NCBI GenBank assembly: GCA_016490735.1
Contig: JAEMWC010000034.1
Coordinates: forward strand, 1,613,501-1,677,500
From: Pachyseris speciosa
Lineage: Eukaryota; Cnidaria; Anthozoa; Scleractinia; Pachyseridae
Direction: 5' to 3'
Length of the DNA: 64,000 bases
Program-made: the position numbers and the translations under genes
In this document: positions 43,792 to 57,000 of the stretch, piece after piece
Layout: each line of letters starts with the position of its first letter
Numbering within the stretch: position 1 is the stretch's first letter
The notes under the pieces: model-generated
Databases searched by the model: none
Told to the model about the DNA's origin: nothing
The model's input: the letters and a program-made list of their open reading frames with translations, nothing else

Positions 43792-46700
43792 GTAAGAAGA
43801 ATTTCCACCTGCAATAACTGAGTTCTTATAATAGCCAGCATTTAAACATCTCGAAAAACGCAAAGACTTGGTATGGGAAGCTAGATCTACTTGACATCTT
43901 TGGAAGTGTACAGTTGTCTGCCATCCTCGGAACTGCCCACCTGTTACGAAAAGTGTTGTCTCTAAGCTGCGGGGAGTTGCTGAGACATGACTAACAAAAC
44001 ACCAGAAAACAGGAGAGAATAACAATAGCAATAGCAATAGCAATAGCGATAGCGATAGCAATAGCAATAGCAATAGCAAAAGTAATAGCAATAGCAATAG
44101 CAATAGCAAAAGCAATAGCAATAACAATAGCAATAGCAATAGCAATAGCAATAGCAATAACAATAGCAATAACAATAGTAATAGCAATAGCAATAGCAAT
44201 AACAATAGCAATAGCAATAACAATAGCAATAACAATAGCAATAGCAATGGCAATAACAATAGCAATAGCAATAGCAATAACAATAGCAATAGCAATAGCA
44301 ATAACAATAATAGTAAAGATTGGAAGAAGGAGAACAACAACACTGGAAGAAGAGCAAAACCAAGAACAAGAAGCAGCAGTAGCAGCAGCAAGAGCAGGGT
44401 TGGCTAGCTAGCGATTCCAGGCCCAGGCTAAGTGTGGTAGACAGCTCCATATAGTACACTATAAGAATTGTGTGCCAAAATATACCGATAGTGTACTTTT
44501 CTATATTTACAGAGAAATTGATTGCTGCTAATGATTCCATGTCCAACGGACTAGCTGAAGACAAACGTATTCCATTAAAATTAAAATTTCAAGAATCAGA
44601 CGGTAGGTTTTTGTTTTTAGAATTCAAGTTTCATTTGTTCTCCTTTAAATCTCCAGAAAATAGAAATAGTGAGTAGCGGTTATCAATAAAATGGCGACCG
44701 CTTCTATACGTTTTTGAAGTGTCTGCAAGGGGGATTTAGATAATTTACTTGTTTACTTTTGAACGACTAGTAGATTTATGCTAAAGCAATTAGATTATTC
44801 GCTCTCCATTTCTACGCGTGATAGATGATTCGAGATGTGCCGTCATAAGCGTTCACGTTGTTGTTGTTGACTTGTTGTTGTTGTTTTTGTAATTGTTTAT
44901 AACGAAGTTTAAAATATGTTGTATTAACACTCGGACGTAGAGTGGGGTGGGGGGATGCTAGTGCATTCCCTCAATTTTCTTTATATTTCGTCAAGAGAGT
45001 TTTCTCTGACCACCTCAGTGTTCATTTTAGCAGCTGTTCGTTTATCGTTGAGACAGATTTGTTTAGAATTTGTTGAAGTTAAATCGACTCATAGATATAG
45101 GAGATATTGAGAAACAAGTGGGGTGTGGACATGGCAAAATTTTAAATTTTAAATATATAACTATAAAGCTTAGCTTTCGAAAAGTGTAGATTGTGAGTAA
45201 GACTTTAAATTTTCGGGAAAAAAACCCAAATACAAAGGTGGTGGTATGATTATGCATGTACGTCAGGGGGTTAGAGTGTAGTACAGTGGAACATAAATAG
45301 GCTAACATCATTGAAACTAAATAACTTAAGTTATAATTCGTGAAGTTTCGAACTAACTGGAGAAGAAATTTTAAAATTACAAACAACAGCTATATCGGTT
45401 AGATCTGAAAAAAGATCTGAGGGGACAGCCTGTCAGGTCAAGAAACATTTTACAGCTTCCCGGTGCATTTTTAATGAAGCCCTTAATAAGTCGTTGATGG
45501 CATCTTTCGAGCGCATTATGCAAGTATAAACGCAATGGTTTACAAGAACCAGGAGAAGATCTAACCTGCGTTTTGGAAAACTGTCAGCTGGCTCCAGTTG
45601 CTCAAAGAGTGGATAACTCTATCCAGTGGAATCCTGGCTATCCAGCCGTTGAAAAGTATCAGTTGCAATACAATTTATCCGCTGGACAGCGACCTCTCCG
45701 ATGGATAGAATTATCCGCTCTTTGAACAACTGGGGCCTGGTGGTCAGTAAACTGAACAGATAGACGCTCATTACATGTGTTCCATTGAGCTAAGACAGAC
45801 ATCAATTCCTAACACCAGCCTTGTTTAAAAAGCGGAAAGTGGAGATAATAGTAATATTTTTTTTTCTACAGGCTTTACTTTAGTCCCAGCCTGGGACACA
45901 GTTCCCTGTTAGAATTACACGGACCTTTTTTGTCAAAAACCTACTAATACAATCTTATCCTTTCCATATTTACAGAGAAATTTCCTACTGTTGATGATTT
46001 TACGCCAACCAAGCAGGTTGAAAGCAAGCCAGAGGAGGAGGAACGTATGACAGCGAAACCTCACGCTGACGCATCAGACAGTAAGAATGGAATTGAATGA
46101 TTAGAATCTTAGAGAGCTTAGGCAAGAGGCAAAACCGTCATTTCAAATATACATTCATCTTGCGTTTGTTACAACTACACAAATATTCATCTCAATGAAC
46201 CCGAGCAGTCTGGGGGAGTTCATTCAGGAACTAAATTGGCAAATACTACGTTGAAGGTTAGCACAAGAAGAAAATGCCCTTCAGGGGTTGAATTCTCTAC
46301 AAAAAAAATGCTTAAGATTTACCATTTGATAAGTTTTTTTTTTTTCCAGAAAATGGTACGGAATGTGCCAAACTATAAGCACTCATTTAAGGCCTGTCCG
46401 TGGACACTCTCCTAACATTACCTAACTTTATTGTGCCCAACATTTTAGCATTTAAAGTTGTTGGGCAGTGTTGCTGACGCTGGTTAAACAATCTCGAGTG
46501 TAGCATCGTTGCGCGTTTCAAATGCGGCTTGAATGAAATACTTGGCGACACCAGCGACAAATAGAATAGCTATTTTCGGAGAGACAAATGGTTTGACACC
46601 ACGTGTGGTTCGCGTGTACAAGACCAAAGCTTTTCGGGTTCTTGTTTTAACATAGGACCGGCTACGCTTCAACGATGAGAATGCAAAAGGAAGGATGAGA

Positions 46701-49700
46701 ATTGTTAGCTCAAAAGGTTTGAAGCCAACAAGAGTCAGCAACATCCAGCAGGGTGATCAAGAGCACCCAACATAATGCGACCTTTATTTTTGTTTTCTCT
46801 CAGAACCTATCTTCTAACCGTTTTGATTTGTCTTTAGGTAAAACAACCTCAGTAAGTGACGTTCATAAAGCTTATAGTCACCTGAAAGTTATCTTATTTT
46901 TTATTGGTTATCCGCGAAGTCGCCACAGCCTGCTTGGTTCACTATTGGACGCTCATTCTCACATGGTGATTTCCCACGAAACGAATGCTTTCTCCAAGTG
47001 GAAATCATCTCCGAGTACATGGAAAGGATCAATCAACTCATTCTACGATTTAATGTACAAAGCTTCAGAGTACGCTAGTTCACGAGGCAAACGGTCCCAT
47101 GTGTTCCATGGCAGCGTCGTGAACAAGTCTGATGCATACGGTTATCTTGTCCCTAACCAGTGGCAAGGTCGATATGAAGCTTATATTGAGGTAAAGCAAC
47201 ATTTATGGAATAAGGGTAGGGGATACCGAGGCCACAAGGAAAGCGCCATAGAAGCTGCGAAGAGAGACCTTAGAGTGTTGTATTTAAAGCACCATTCTGT
47301 GACAATGAGGTAACTCACGGACTTGCTTTTCACTTGACGCCAGTGCAACCAAAATGTCTTCCGCGTTGAACATTCCGATTAGTTTTTGTTCATGTACTAC
47401 AAAACGGAATTTGTTGCCTAGCTTTTCTTTTTTTGCAGTTACAATACAATACAATACAAATTTATTGTCAACTCCCCATGGGGGCTTTTCAGAGACAAGT
47501 ATTAATAGTACAGGTAATCAAAAAAATTGCTTTGGTGATTTATCTTTGTGGCATATCTCTCTCCTTCCTGAGCACAAATAGCCACTACTGATAAACGGGT
47601 TTAGGTCACGATAACCACGACGATGGCCACGACCATGACCATGACCATGACCGAGACTGTTATATGGCGATGGTGCTGACAATACTATTGATGATGGTGA
47701 TGAAGATGATGAACTTGATCATGGTGATGATAGGGACCTTAAGATAGCCTGGACGCGGCCGAGGAGGACGCCAACCGCAAGTAAATTCGCAAGGTTTTGA
47801 ATTTAATTTGCATAAATGTCACGCCACTTGACGGCTTCCACCTCAGTGGCGGCGGCGACAAAGTTCATTCTGGCGGCCTCTCAGAAAGGTGAGTAAGTTT
47901 GGCGACTTTTTCTCCTAAAATAACAGGATTTACACAAAATTTCTAAACCTTATTATAAGGAAATAGATTCCTAAATTGTTTGGCTGAATTATGTTTCATA
48001 ATTCAGGTTTTAGCGTGTTTATAGAGGGAAAGGTGAGCGTCAAGTCTTCAGAGCAGGTAAATTTCCTCGCGGCACCAGAGTATTGCTTTATTTCTTACTT
48101 TCACCTTGATTTTTGTCTTGTGAAACTAATCAGCGGCAGGTTAGGACCGCTCTAGAAAGTGATTTTGCATTATTTGTGAAAAAAAAACCCTGTGGATTTT
48201 ATACTCATCTTGTTTCTTTAACTTTCTTCAAATGGCGCCAAAGGCTTGATTGAAATTCTACTTTTTCTTCCTTTAGTGTGACACCCAATGGAATGGACAA
48301 ACAACCACGACCTTGCTCTTGCTCGGGAGGTTTTGTTATTAGAACTGTATCGTCACAAAGTAAGGACAGATGAAAGAGGAAAAGTGTGTGCAAACAATAG
48401 CGGACAACCTCAATTCGCACGCTACATTGATGTTTCTTTGAAAAGCTGCAGCATGAATTCTTCTTCAGAAATGATGTCGGCCAAATAACATCCTGCTAAT
48501 AGCTCTTAGGTTTTCTTAAACGAAGTCATAACGGCGAAACCCCCTGATTATCTGACTGAATCTGTTTGTTGTTACTCGTTTCGGCCACCGCTCACACATC
48601 GCAAATCTTAAGGTTTGTTTTTCCCTCGCTGAAGGTGGCGCTCACGACCCATGCCCTCTCGGACGTGACCGCGTTCTTCAAGGCCGCCGCGTCCAGTATC
48701 TTAAGGTCCCTAATGATGATGGTGGTGGTGGTGGTGGTGATGATGATGGTGGTGGTGGTGATGATGATGATGATGATGGTGGTGGTGATGATGATGATGG
48801 TGGTGGTGATGATGATGATGATAATGATGATGGTGGTGATGACGATGATGATGATGGTGGTGGTGGTGGTGGTGGTGGTGGTGACGGTGGTGACGGTGGT
48901 GATGGTGTTGGTGATGGTCATGATGGTGGTGGTGGTGATGGTGATGATAATGATGATGGTAGTGATGATGACGATGATGATGATGGTGGTGCTGGTAATG
49001 GTGATGGTGGTGGTGATAGTGTTGATGGTGATGATGATGATGGTGATGATGATGATGGGGATGATGACGATGATGATTATGATGATGATGGTGGTGCTGT
49101 TGATGATGATGATGATAGCTGTGATAACAAAAATGATGATTTTGACGATGACAATGACCATGACCGAGACCGTCATGGCGATGGTGACGACAATACTGTT
49201 GATGATGGTAATGAAAATGATGATGATGATGATGATGATGATGACCTTGATCGCTATGGTGATGTTGATGGTGATAGTGGTTATAATGATCATGAGGATG
49301 GCGGTGATGTCATACATCGAGTCTACTCTGTCCTGGTCTACATTGCTCATGCTCTGTGAGGAGAGATATCATATTTCCATCATTTTTAGCGTTTACGTGT
49401 GGACAGGTGAAAACGATTCGAATACGCTACGTGTGGACGCGTACTTTTTGGAAAACGGAAAAATAAAATGTCCGTTTCCAAAATTATCCGAATACGTGAG
49501 GACGGAGCCTAAGTTGCTGTAAATAGACTTATGTGTACTGTTAATTAAATTAGACTATCTAGAAAGTTCTATAACTCCAAAGTTATAACTCAAAGTTAAT
49601 ATATAAATAAGATAGTATTAGCTGAGAACTCAACCAGTTTTCTCAAGCAGAGAATAAGTTCAGTGAAGAAAAGCGGAGTTTGTATTTGTAAACGTGAATT

Positions 49701-51029
49701 GAGGCCAAAACTGTTGTTAGTGAGTCTAGGTCATGGTGTTTTGTGAAGGCTACGTTTAGCCTACAAGCGAACTTTCCTCTAATCAATAGTGGTAAGAATC
49801 TCTTTAATTCCATTGTTCATCCTAACACTCTGCCTGTATACAGATCAAATAAGACGGATCGAAACATTTACTTCGCCATTGCCATAGCCATTGACGGTGA
49901 CATTGACATTTGCGTAAACATTACATGACGATGACAACGACTATGGTGGTCATGGCAATGATTATGATAATGATGACGATGATGCCTCTTCTTCTTCTAT
50001 TCGTGCTTGATAATTTTGCAGCTTAATACACTTTCTTGTTGTTAGTTTCAGGAAGTTTCCAGGACACTTTACTATTTTTAATCCACAGGTAGTTGGTGAC
50101 AAGAAAGGTACAGGTACAGCCCGAACAATGTTGCAACCGAATGGTGTAGATGCTGTACGTCAGTTACAGAAGGAAGCCGGAGTTAAAGTGAAGTTTGTTC
50201 ATGTGTTTAGAAATCCATTTGACAATATTGCCACAATGGTTTTGCGAGATAAGGATATTAACAAACGTGATGGAGTGCATAGTGAAAAGGTACTATACTT
50301 GCATTCGTAAAAGTATCCAAATATGGTCAAGGTGCCCTCGATATTTGTTAACATTCCACAAGAGTATATACTGTGGCATACGAAATTTCATTTTTTCTGG
50401 AGAAAATGGTCTTAACATGTATAATTTCTATTGTGACTTTATCGCCTAACGTAAAGATGAACTGAGCTGCTAGGGTAAGATTATTCGTGTCAATCGAGTA
50501 ATAACAGCACATAAACACCAACAATAATGATAATGGTGATGATGGTATTCTCAACGACTCAAATCTCGATCACTTGGAAGCATCATATATCATTGATCTC
50601 CTCAAAGATCAGCAAATAACTTGGAATTCTTTCAAGATTGAGACACTTTGTTCCCACTGATACTTTACTAAGCATATATCGATCTTTCATTCAGCCCTAC
50701 ATTACTTGTGGTATTGCGGTGTGGGGCCAAGCTGCTTAAGAAGACTCGGACAAACTACTAATCTTGCAAAAACGCGCTCTTCGTTTAATTCACTTTGCCC
50801 CATACAGATATTCAACCAATATAACTTCTACCGCTGAACTTTCAATACTGTACGTCAGTTTGCACTATTATGCATGCCGCGTTTTTAATATTGTTTTACC
50901 GGCAAACATTTTTTAACCTAATTTTTCATCGTACTCATGTGCATAGCTGTCATACTAGGTTTTCAGAGACTTGTTGGTAGTCTTAACATTAAATATACCA
51001 GGACAAATCAGGAAAACATTCATTTTCTA

Positions 51030-51072
<43 letters not shown>

Positions 51073-54000
51073 GTCCTCCCTAAACACAAATTTAAGGCTT
51101 CTTTACATCAGCTCCTTTTACATATTTTGGAATTGGGGGATAATTATGTTGACACACCTACTTTAATTAATAAATTAAGCAAGATGACATAAGATGTAAA
51201 ACAAGCTTGTAATTTTGTAACGTTGTATCGTAATAACGCTAGCTCATCTCTTTGTATCGTATATATAGATCTATCTTCCTTCTCTGAATTACCATATGTT
51301 TTCCTCTGCCCGTCTCGATTAGCCAAGCTATATGGGAGTAGAGAAAGTTGATATGTGTGTTTATGTATATTTTATTTGTAACTCTTATAGACATCAATTA
51401 ACATTGACTTGATAATGATAATGAAATAATTAACACATAAACCAAACAAAGTCTGGATTTCATAGTAGAAATCAGTGAATTCTTGAGTTTACAAAATTTG
51501 TAGTTCACTGAATACAGTCTAGAAAACGCACGCCACTTATTGCTCTGGATGGTTACCATAAAAGAGGTGTTTTGCAGGAAAATCCCATTATACGTCAGAT
51601 TTCAATCTCGTTCCCAGAGGCTGCGATCCTTTTGTTCAGCGCCAAGGATACGAATCTCTGGTCGAATCCAAACAATGACTCTTCTGATTGGCTGGTAAAA
51701 ACAAAGCAATAAACATGACCGAATCGGAAGTTGTTTTCGCGAAGTGTCAAGCAATGGCGGAATTATTAAACGAGTCCCACGAAAGCTGCAGAAATGATCA
51801 GAAACAAAGGAAAATTACTGTCGTTGTAATATTGCGGTTAAAAACCACCGCGTTTAATTTTGTAGAGACAACGCAAAATTAGATGGAATTTTAATGGCTC
51901 TTAAACAGCTCAGATGTCGATTTACAACATGTACTCCGACCAATGTTCAAGGTATTTGTGCCGTTCGTGTGTATATAAAACTTTCCACATCAAAACCAGT
52001 GATAAAAGAGTTGAAATATCTTGTTGAAGTGTTAGAGTAAGCGGGGCAATGTGCAGATCATGGTCAAAGAGGGCGTAAGTTAGACGAGGAATGTGGTGGT
52101 CCAATTTCACAACAATATGGTTTCCGTGCCCAGAAATTGACAGTGAATTGATTCAATATATAAAAGGAAAATAGTCGTCTTTAATGAGATTGATCCATTG
52201 TGTAATAAATAATTTATACATATACCGTAATCTCTCTAATACTCCCTCAGAGGCTGATTTTTTCCATCTATTTTTGAGGAGAGTTGCACTTATGAGAGAG
52301 AAGGCTTATTATAAGGGACTGAAAATGGGGCTAAGTTTAAAACTGGAGCAGCGATGTTTGGTTATGTTGGTAAAAAAAGGAATAAATTTATAGACAACTA
52401 TTGAATTATTTTCTCCAGCTATTTTTCATCATACATGCTGTTTGAGACCTCTGTCATTTTCTATGCAATGTGTCCTTCAAGGTCAAGTTGTGATGAATGG
52501 TGAAGCCAAAAACGTCTGACTCAGGGAACGAGTACAACACTCTTTTCTCATTCATGATTTGGGTACTGGGCATCAAACTGAATAAAACATTCTATATTTG
52601 GCGATAGGAGCAGTTCCTATTGGCTCATACTGCTCGTACTCTGCGTTTATTGCAAGGTTACCATATATCAGTGTCAGAGGAAAATTAAGGGCGCGTTTTT
52701 TATTCACAATTCTGTAATGAGAATGGCCAGAATGTAAAATGCGCGCGTTTTTCTATTCCGCATTCCTATTCCGGAATGGACAGAACGCCATTCCATCCAT
52801 TCTGCTCCCAGGGGCAGAATGAACAGAACGTTGCGAATGAATGCCGTACCAACCACTCTTATTCCAGAATTGTGGATAAAAAACGGGCCCTAAGTGCTTT
52901 TGAATCAATCTGTATTTTAATGGACCCAAGATTGCCTCTTATTTGGTGTCTCCTTGATTTAGCCTTGGACGTGCAGGCAAAAACAAATCACGGTTTGTTT
53001 TATCTTAAAAGGAATCTAAAAGCCCTTAGGACTATACTATGTCTTCCTTATTCTACAAAGTTACTGTAGGTGTGCAGGCTAAGCTTGGGATACTGGAAAA
53101 GACACTTGCATGCAGAAAGTGTTTTCCATACATGACCAGAACTGGGTAGGGTTTGTTTTATCTTAAAAGGGATCTAAAAGCCCTTAGGACTAGACTATGT
53201 AAAATAAATATACAGGATACAGGATACAGAAAATAAATGTACAGGATTTCCAGAATTCTAATAGCCAGGTGTGGGGGTCAGGTATGTATTCTATTTTCAG
53301 GATTTTAATTTGTTCATAAATAGAGGTGTTACAATACAGGCAGCCCAGACATACTATATGTGTAATTATAAGCTTAATGTTCTGCATATAGTCAAAATAT
53401 TGATGTAAAAGTTCAAAAATAAATATTGTTTCAATTTGATATCACTATGTGTTCGTTGTGTTGCTCAATAACTGGTCTATTTTGCGGTGCTTCCGGCCTG
53501 TTCGCCTGCTATCATAACCGCTTGGGACCCATTATTCTTACACCTATATGCACGGTTCACGGATCTTCCACTTAAGCGTTAGTGGAAGATCCGTCTGGTA
53601 ACAAAAAGCGAAAAATCGCTATTTAAACCGGCCAGGACACTCAAGGAAGCTTTCAGCTAAAGGTAAGGGAGCTTTTCTTTAGAGTATTTCGAATTTTTAG
53701 ACACCCTTTGAACCGTGAATATAGGTGTAAGAATAATGGCTCCCAAGTAGGCGAACAGGCCAGAAGCACCTCAAAATAGACCAGTTATTGAGCAAGACAA
53801 CAAACACATAGTGATATTAAATTGAAACAATATTTATTTTGGAACTTTTACATCAATATTTTGACTATATGCAGAACATTAAGCTTGTAATTACACATAC
53901 AGTATGTCTGGGCTGCCTGTGGTTACAAAAACTGTGTTGTGGCATAATAAATATGCAATCCCCCTCCCCCAGGCCAAGGACAAGTAAGGGGGCCATGTTA

Positions 54001-57000
54001 AATTCCTTAGAGGTCACATTTATTTTTATGGAACTCTTTATGGGTGAAAATATATTTCATGTAATGTGTATACTTGAAGAATAAATGTATCTTTTATGAA
54101 ACCATCCAACAGACAAGGTGGGGAAAGGGATTGCAAGTTTTGAATAGAAAAGCTCAATGACCATATAGGATACAACCAAAAAAATCCATCAATGATATTG
54201 AAACTTTATTTGCACTTAAAAATTACACAATGATGAGAAAAGGTACTGAAACACTGCCTCATTGTAAAAGTAAAATAATAAAAAAAAATAATTATATCAG
54301 ATAATCTTCAATTAAATTTGCTGAGTCAGTAAAAATCTTAATTTGTTTACTCCTCATTCCACTAGTATACTAAGTGCTCTTCACATATAACTATCCCTGA
54401 ACTATCGCCTCAACCCATTCCATGAAGATTTTCTACTTCAGTACATCATTAAAAATCTTGTTCTCCAGATAGCAGCTACAGTAAGAACGTCTGGGTGGGC
54501 TAACAAAAATTGAGGTGGGACTATTGTTGAGGCTAAGCTCTCATCGGCCTTTTTCTAAGCTAACACTGAAACGATGATTCTAGAAAATCCGAACATATAT
54601 TATAAGTATCCTCTAAGCAGGTATTGTAAGGCTTAATTAAACTTGCAAGGTGTAACTAAGCCTCCTTTAAAAGAATTGATGTATGGATCCTTAGAAGGAG
54701 TCGTGTTATACAAAGGAAATTGCTCACAAGTTAGCTTCTACCCCATGTATGTGACTGTTTTCTGATTGTTGGTCGATTACCGTGGAATCGCCCCTGCTGA
54801 CTGCCCTGAATTGGTCCTACTGAACGTGTTGACATGATCAACAGCCGCCATTTTGTCCTGAAACCTCACGCAGGTGCAATCAAACCGGAACCAGGATTTT
54901 CTGGTTCCGGTTTTGGATTCTTCCAAAGCGTCCGGTGCCCGTTCCGCTGGACAAGGGTAACGTAGGCTATGGGGACGAGATTGGTCAGATGTTGTTTTTA
55001 CAAATTCTTTGGAAAACCAAACGCTTAAGGACGCATGTTCACCCAAGAGGCCTTGCGCACGTTTGTTATTGTTTTTAACCTTTTCAATTTTTTTCATTGT
55101 TGCGCCGCTTTCATTGGTTTACTAGATTCTCCCACTGAGTCCAGTTGGGTGAGCATAACAATAACTCAATACAACGAAATGAGAATCAATTCATTTTCCT
55201 ATATTGCTGTGATATGTTTCGATCTTTTTATGCCGAAAGACACCAGTTCCTCCAAAAAGGCTGCAGTTATCTGTGGTTCATTTTGAATACGTTCACTGCG
55301 GACTGAGTAAGCGAGGGAAGTCGATCATTTCGCTTGCATTTATGGCTACCTAAAAGCGACGCGGTAAAGGATTCCAAGAATGAAATATGTCGTCCTGAAT
55401 ATTCCTAGTCCACATATTTTAGTTTTAATACTCCATAAGGCTTACCTGAGAAGATAAATTAACAGCGTTCGATTCGATGGCAGCTCATTTATCGGATGCA
55501 AAACCGTTCTCCGGTCCGTTTCATTCGTTCATGGCAAGAAATGATGGACATGAGGGGCTGAGTCACTTCAGATAAGTCTAGAAAGCTGTCAATTACTTTC
55601 TTTCTTTGGCGAGATGCTATTGGATGATCGTTGCTATAGAAATTTGCAAGCGGTTCAAATTAAAACAAAAAAGATGGCGGCCCTGTCGAATAATCTACGA
55701 TTGTCTACAACAGCGAAGAAATAAAGATAATAAAGAAAGTTTGTTACCTGTAAAATTTCCACTAATAAATAAATCGATTTTTTTATGTTTAGGCTAAACA
55801 TCGGACACTCTTGGAAATTTGATTTCCACAAGTTTAATTTTCCCTCGATCTTGCCGCAAGGATTCGTTGTCATTCTCGGTCGTTTACCAAGAATTTCTAT
55901 CCGTTAAAAGCCTGGGAAAGAGAAGAATGATATACCAAAATGGCGGTACTTGGAACTTGCAAAACATCCACAGCACTCATGGCCCCAAAATAAAATGATT
56001 TTTAAGACAGAGCCCGCCAAGATTCAACAACAACACCAACGGCTCAACAAGGTCTTTTCCTTACCGCTACGACGACTCTTGTAGAAAATATCGACGGAAA
56101 TGAAGAGAAAGAGTGGTAAGAAAACCTTGAACGATGGCACAAAAAATAGCGATAATCGGGGAAGCGATAGCGATAGCGAAAATAGCAATAGCCGGATTAT
56201 CGTAGATTATTTTCACAAAATAGCGCTCACTGGCGATTTGCGGATTTTCTGTCCTTGCGAAATTCAGCTCGGCGCGCCAAGAATCTTGGATGAACATGGG
56301 TCTTTTTAAAAGGATTCTAGTCTAGTTTCATTTAAACTGTGACAGTACAGTGGAAACAGTTTTACGTCTAGCAAACGGTGGATTGAGACTAGACCAAGTC
56401 TACATCACGTTCTGCTTTTCAAAACGAGAATAACCTTAAAAACTAACAGCATGTTACTCACATGTAACAAATTCAACAGAAATCTTAATTTGTGTTAGTG
56501 TTAAGCCCCGGCAAAACGATCAAACATTTTCATCTAGAATCGTGTTTGTCAAACATAACGTTGGGTGGCTAAACGGAGAAACAATGTTTGACCAAACACA
56601 AGACAAAGCGAGTCCACAGAACAATTTTTGCCTATTATCGCTGAAATTTCGACGTTGTGGCTTGGTTGGGGTGGCTAAAGGATGAAACATTTGTTCGTAA
56701 CGCGAAATTTTGGATGAAATGTTTGATCTAGATCAAACATGGAAAACCATTTGAATGCAATGTTGAGAGAGGCGGCTAAACGGTACGGTCAAACCGTGAT
56801 GTTCGTCCAACACGATGTTGGATGAAAATGTTTGATCGTTTAGCCGGGGCTTTACAGGAGCATTTTACCCAAAACGTTTGGATGAGTTCACCTCTGTTTC
56901 TTTGAATTTATTGAAGCACCAGCACAAACCACGCAACAACGCAAAACGTAACTTAACTGAATCATCTCTAACGGTAGAAAAGAGTTGATATATTTTCCCT

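Noticed and set aside
43756..44564. Long leucine-rich and tyrosine/cysteine-rich minus-strand ORFs
   Set aside because: They are translations of the CAATAG hexamer array in intron 1; the opposite strand carries real exons at both sides.
48566..49522. 318-codon methionine/valine ORF and its antisense isoleucine/threonine ORF
   Set aside because: Both come from the GAT/GGT microsatellite and cannot be told from noise.
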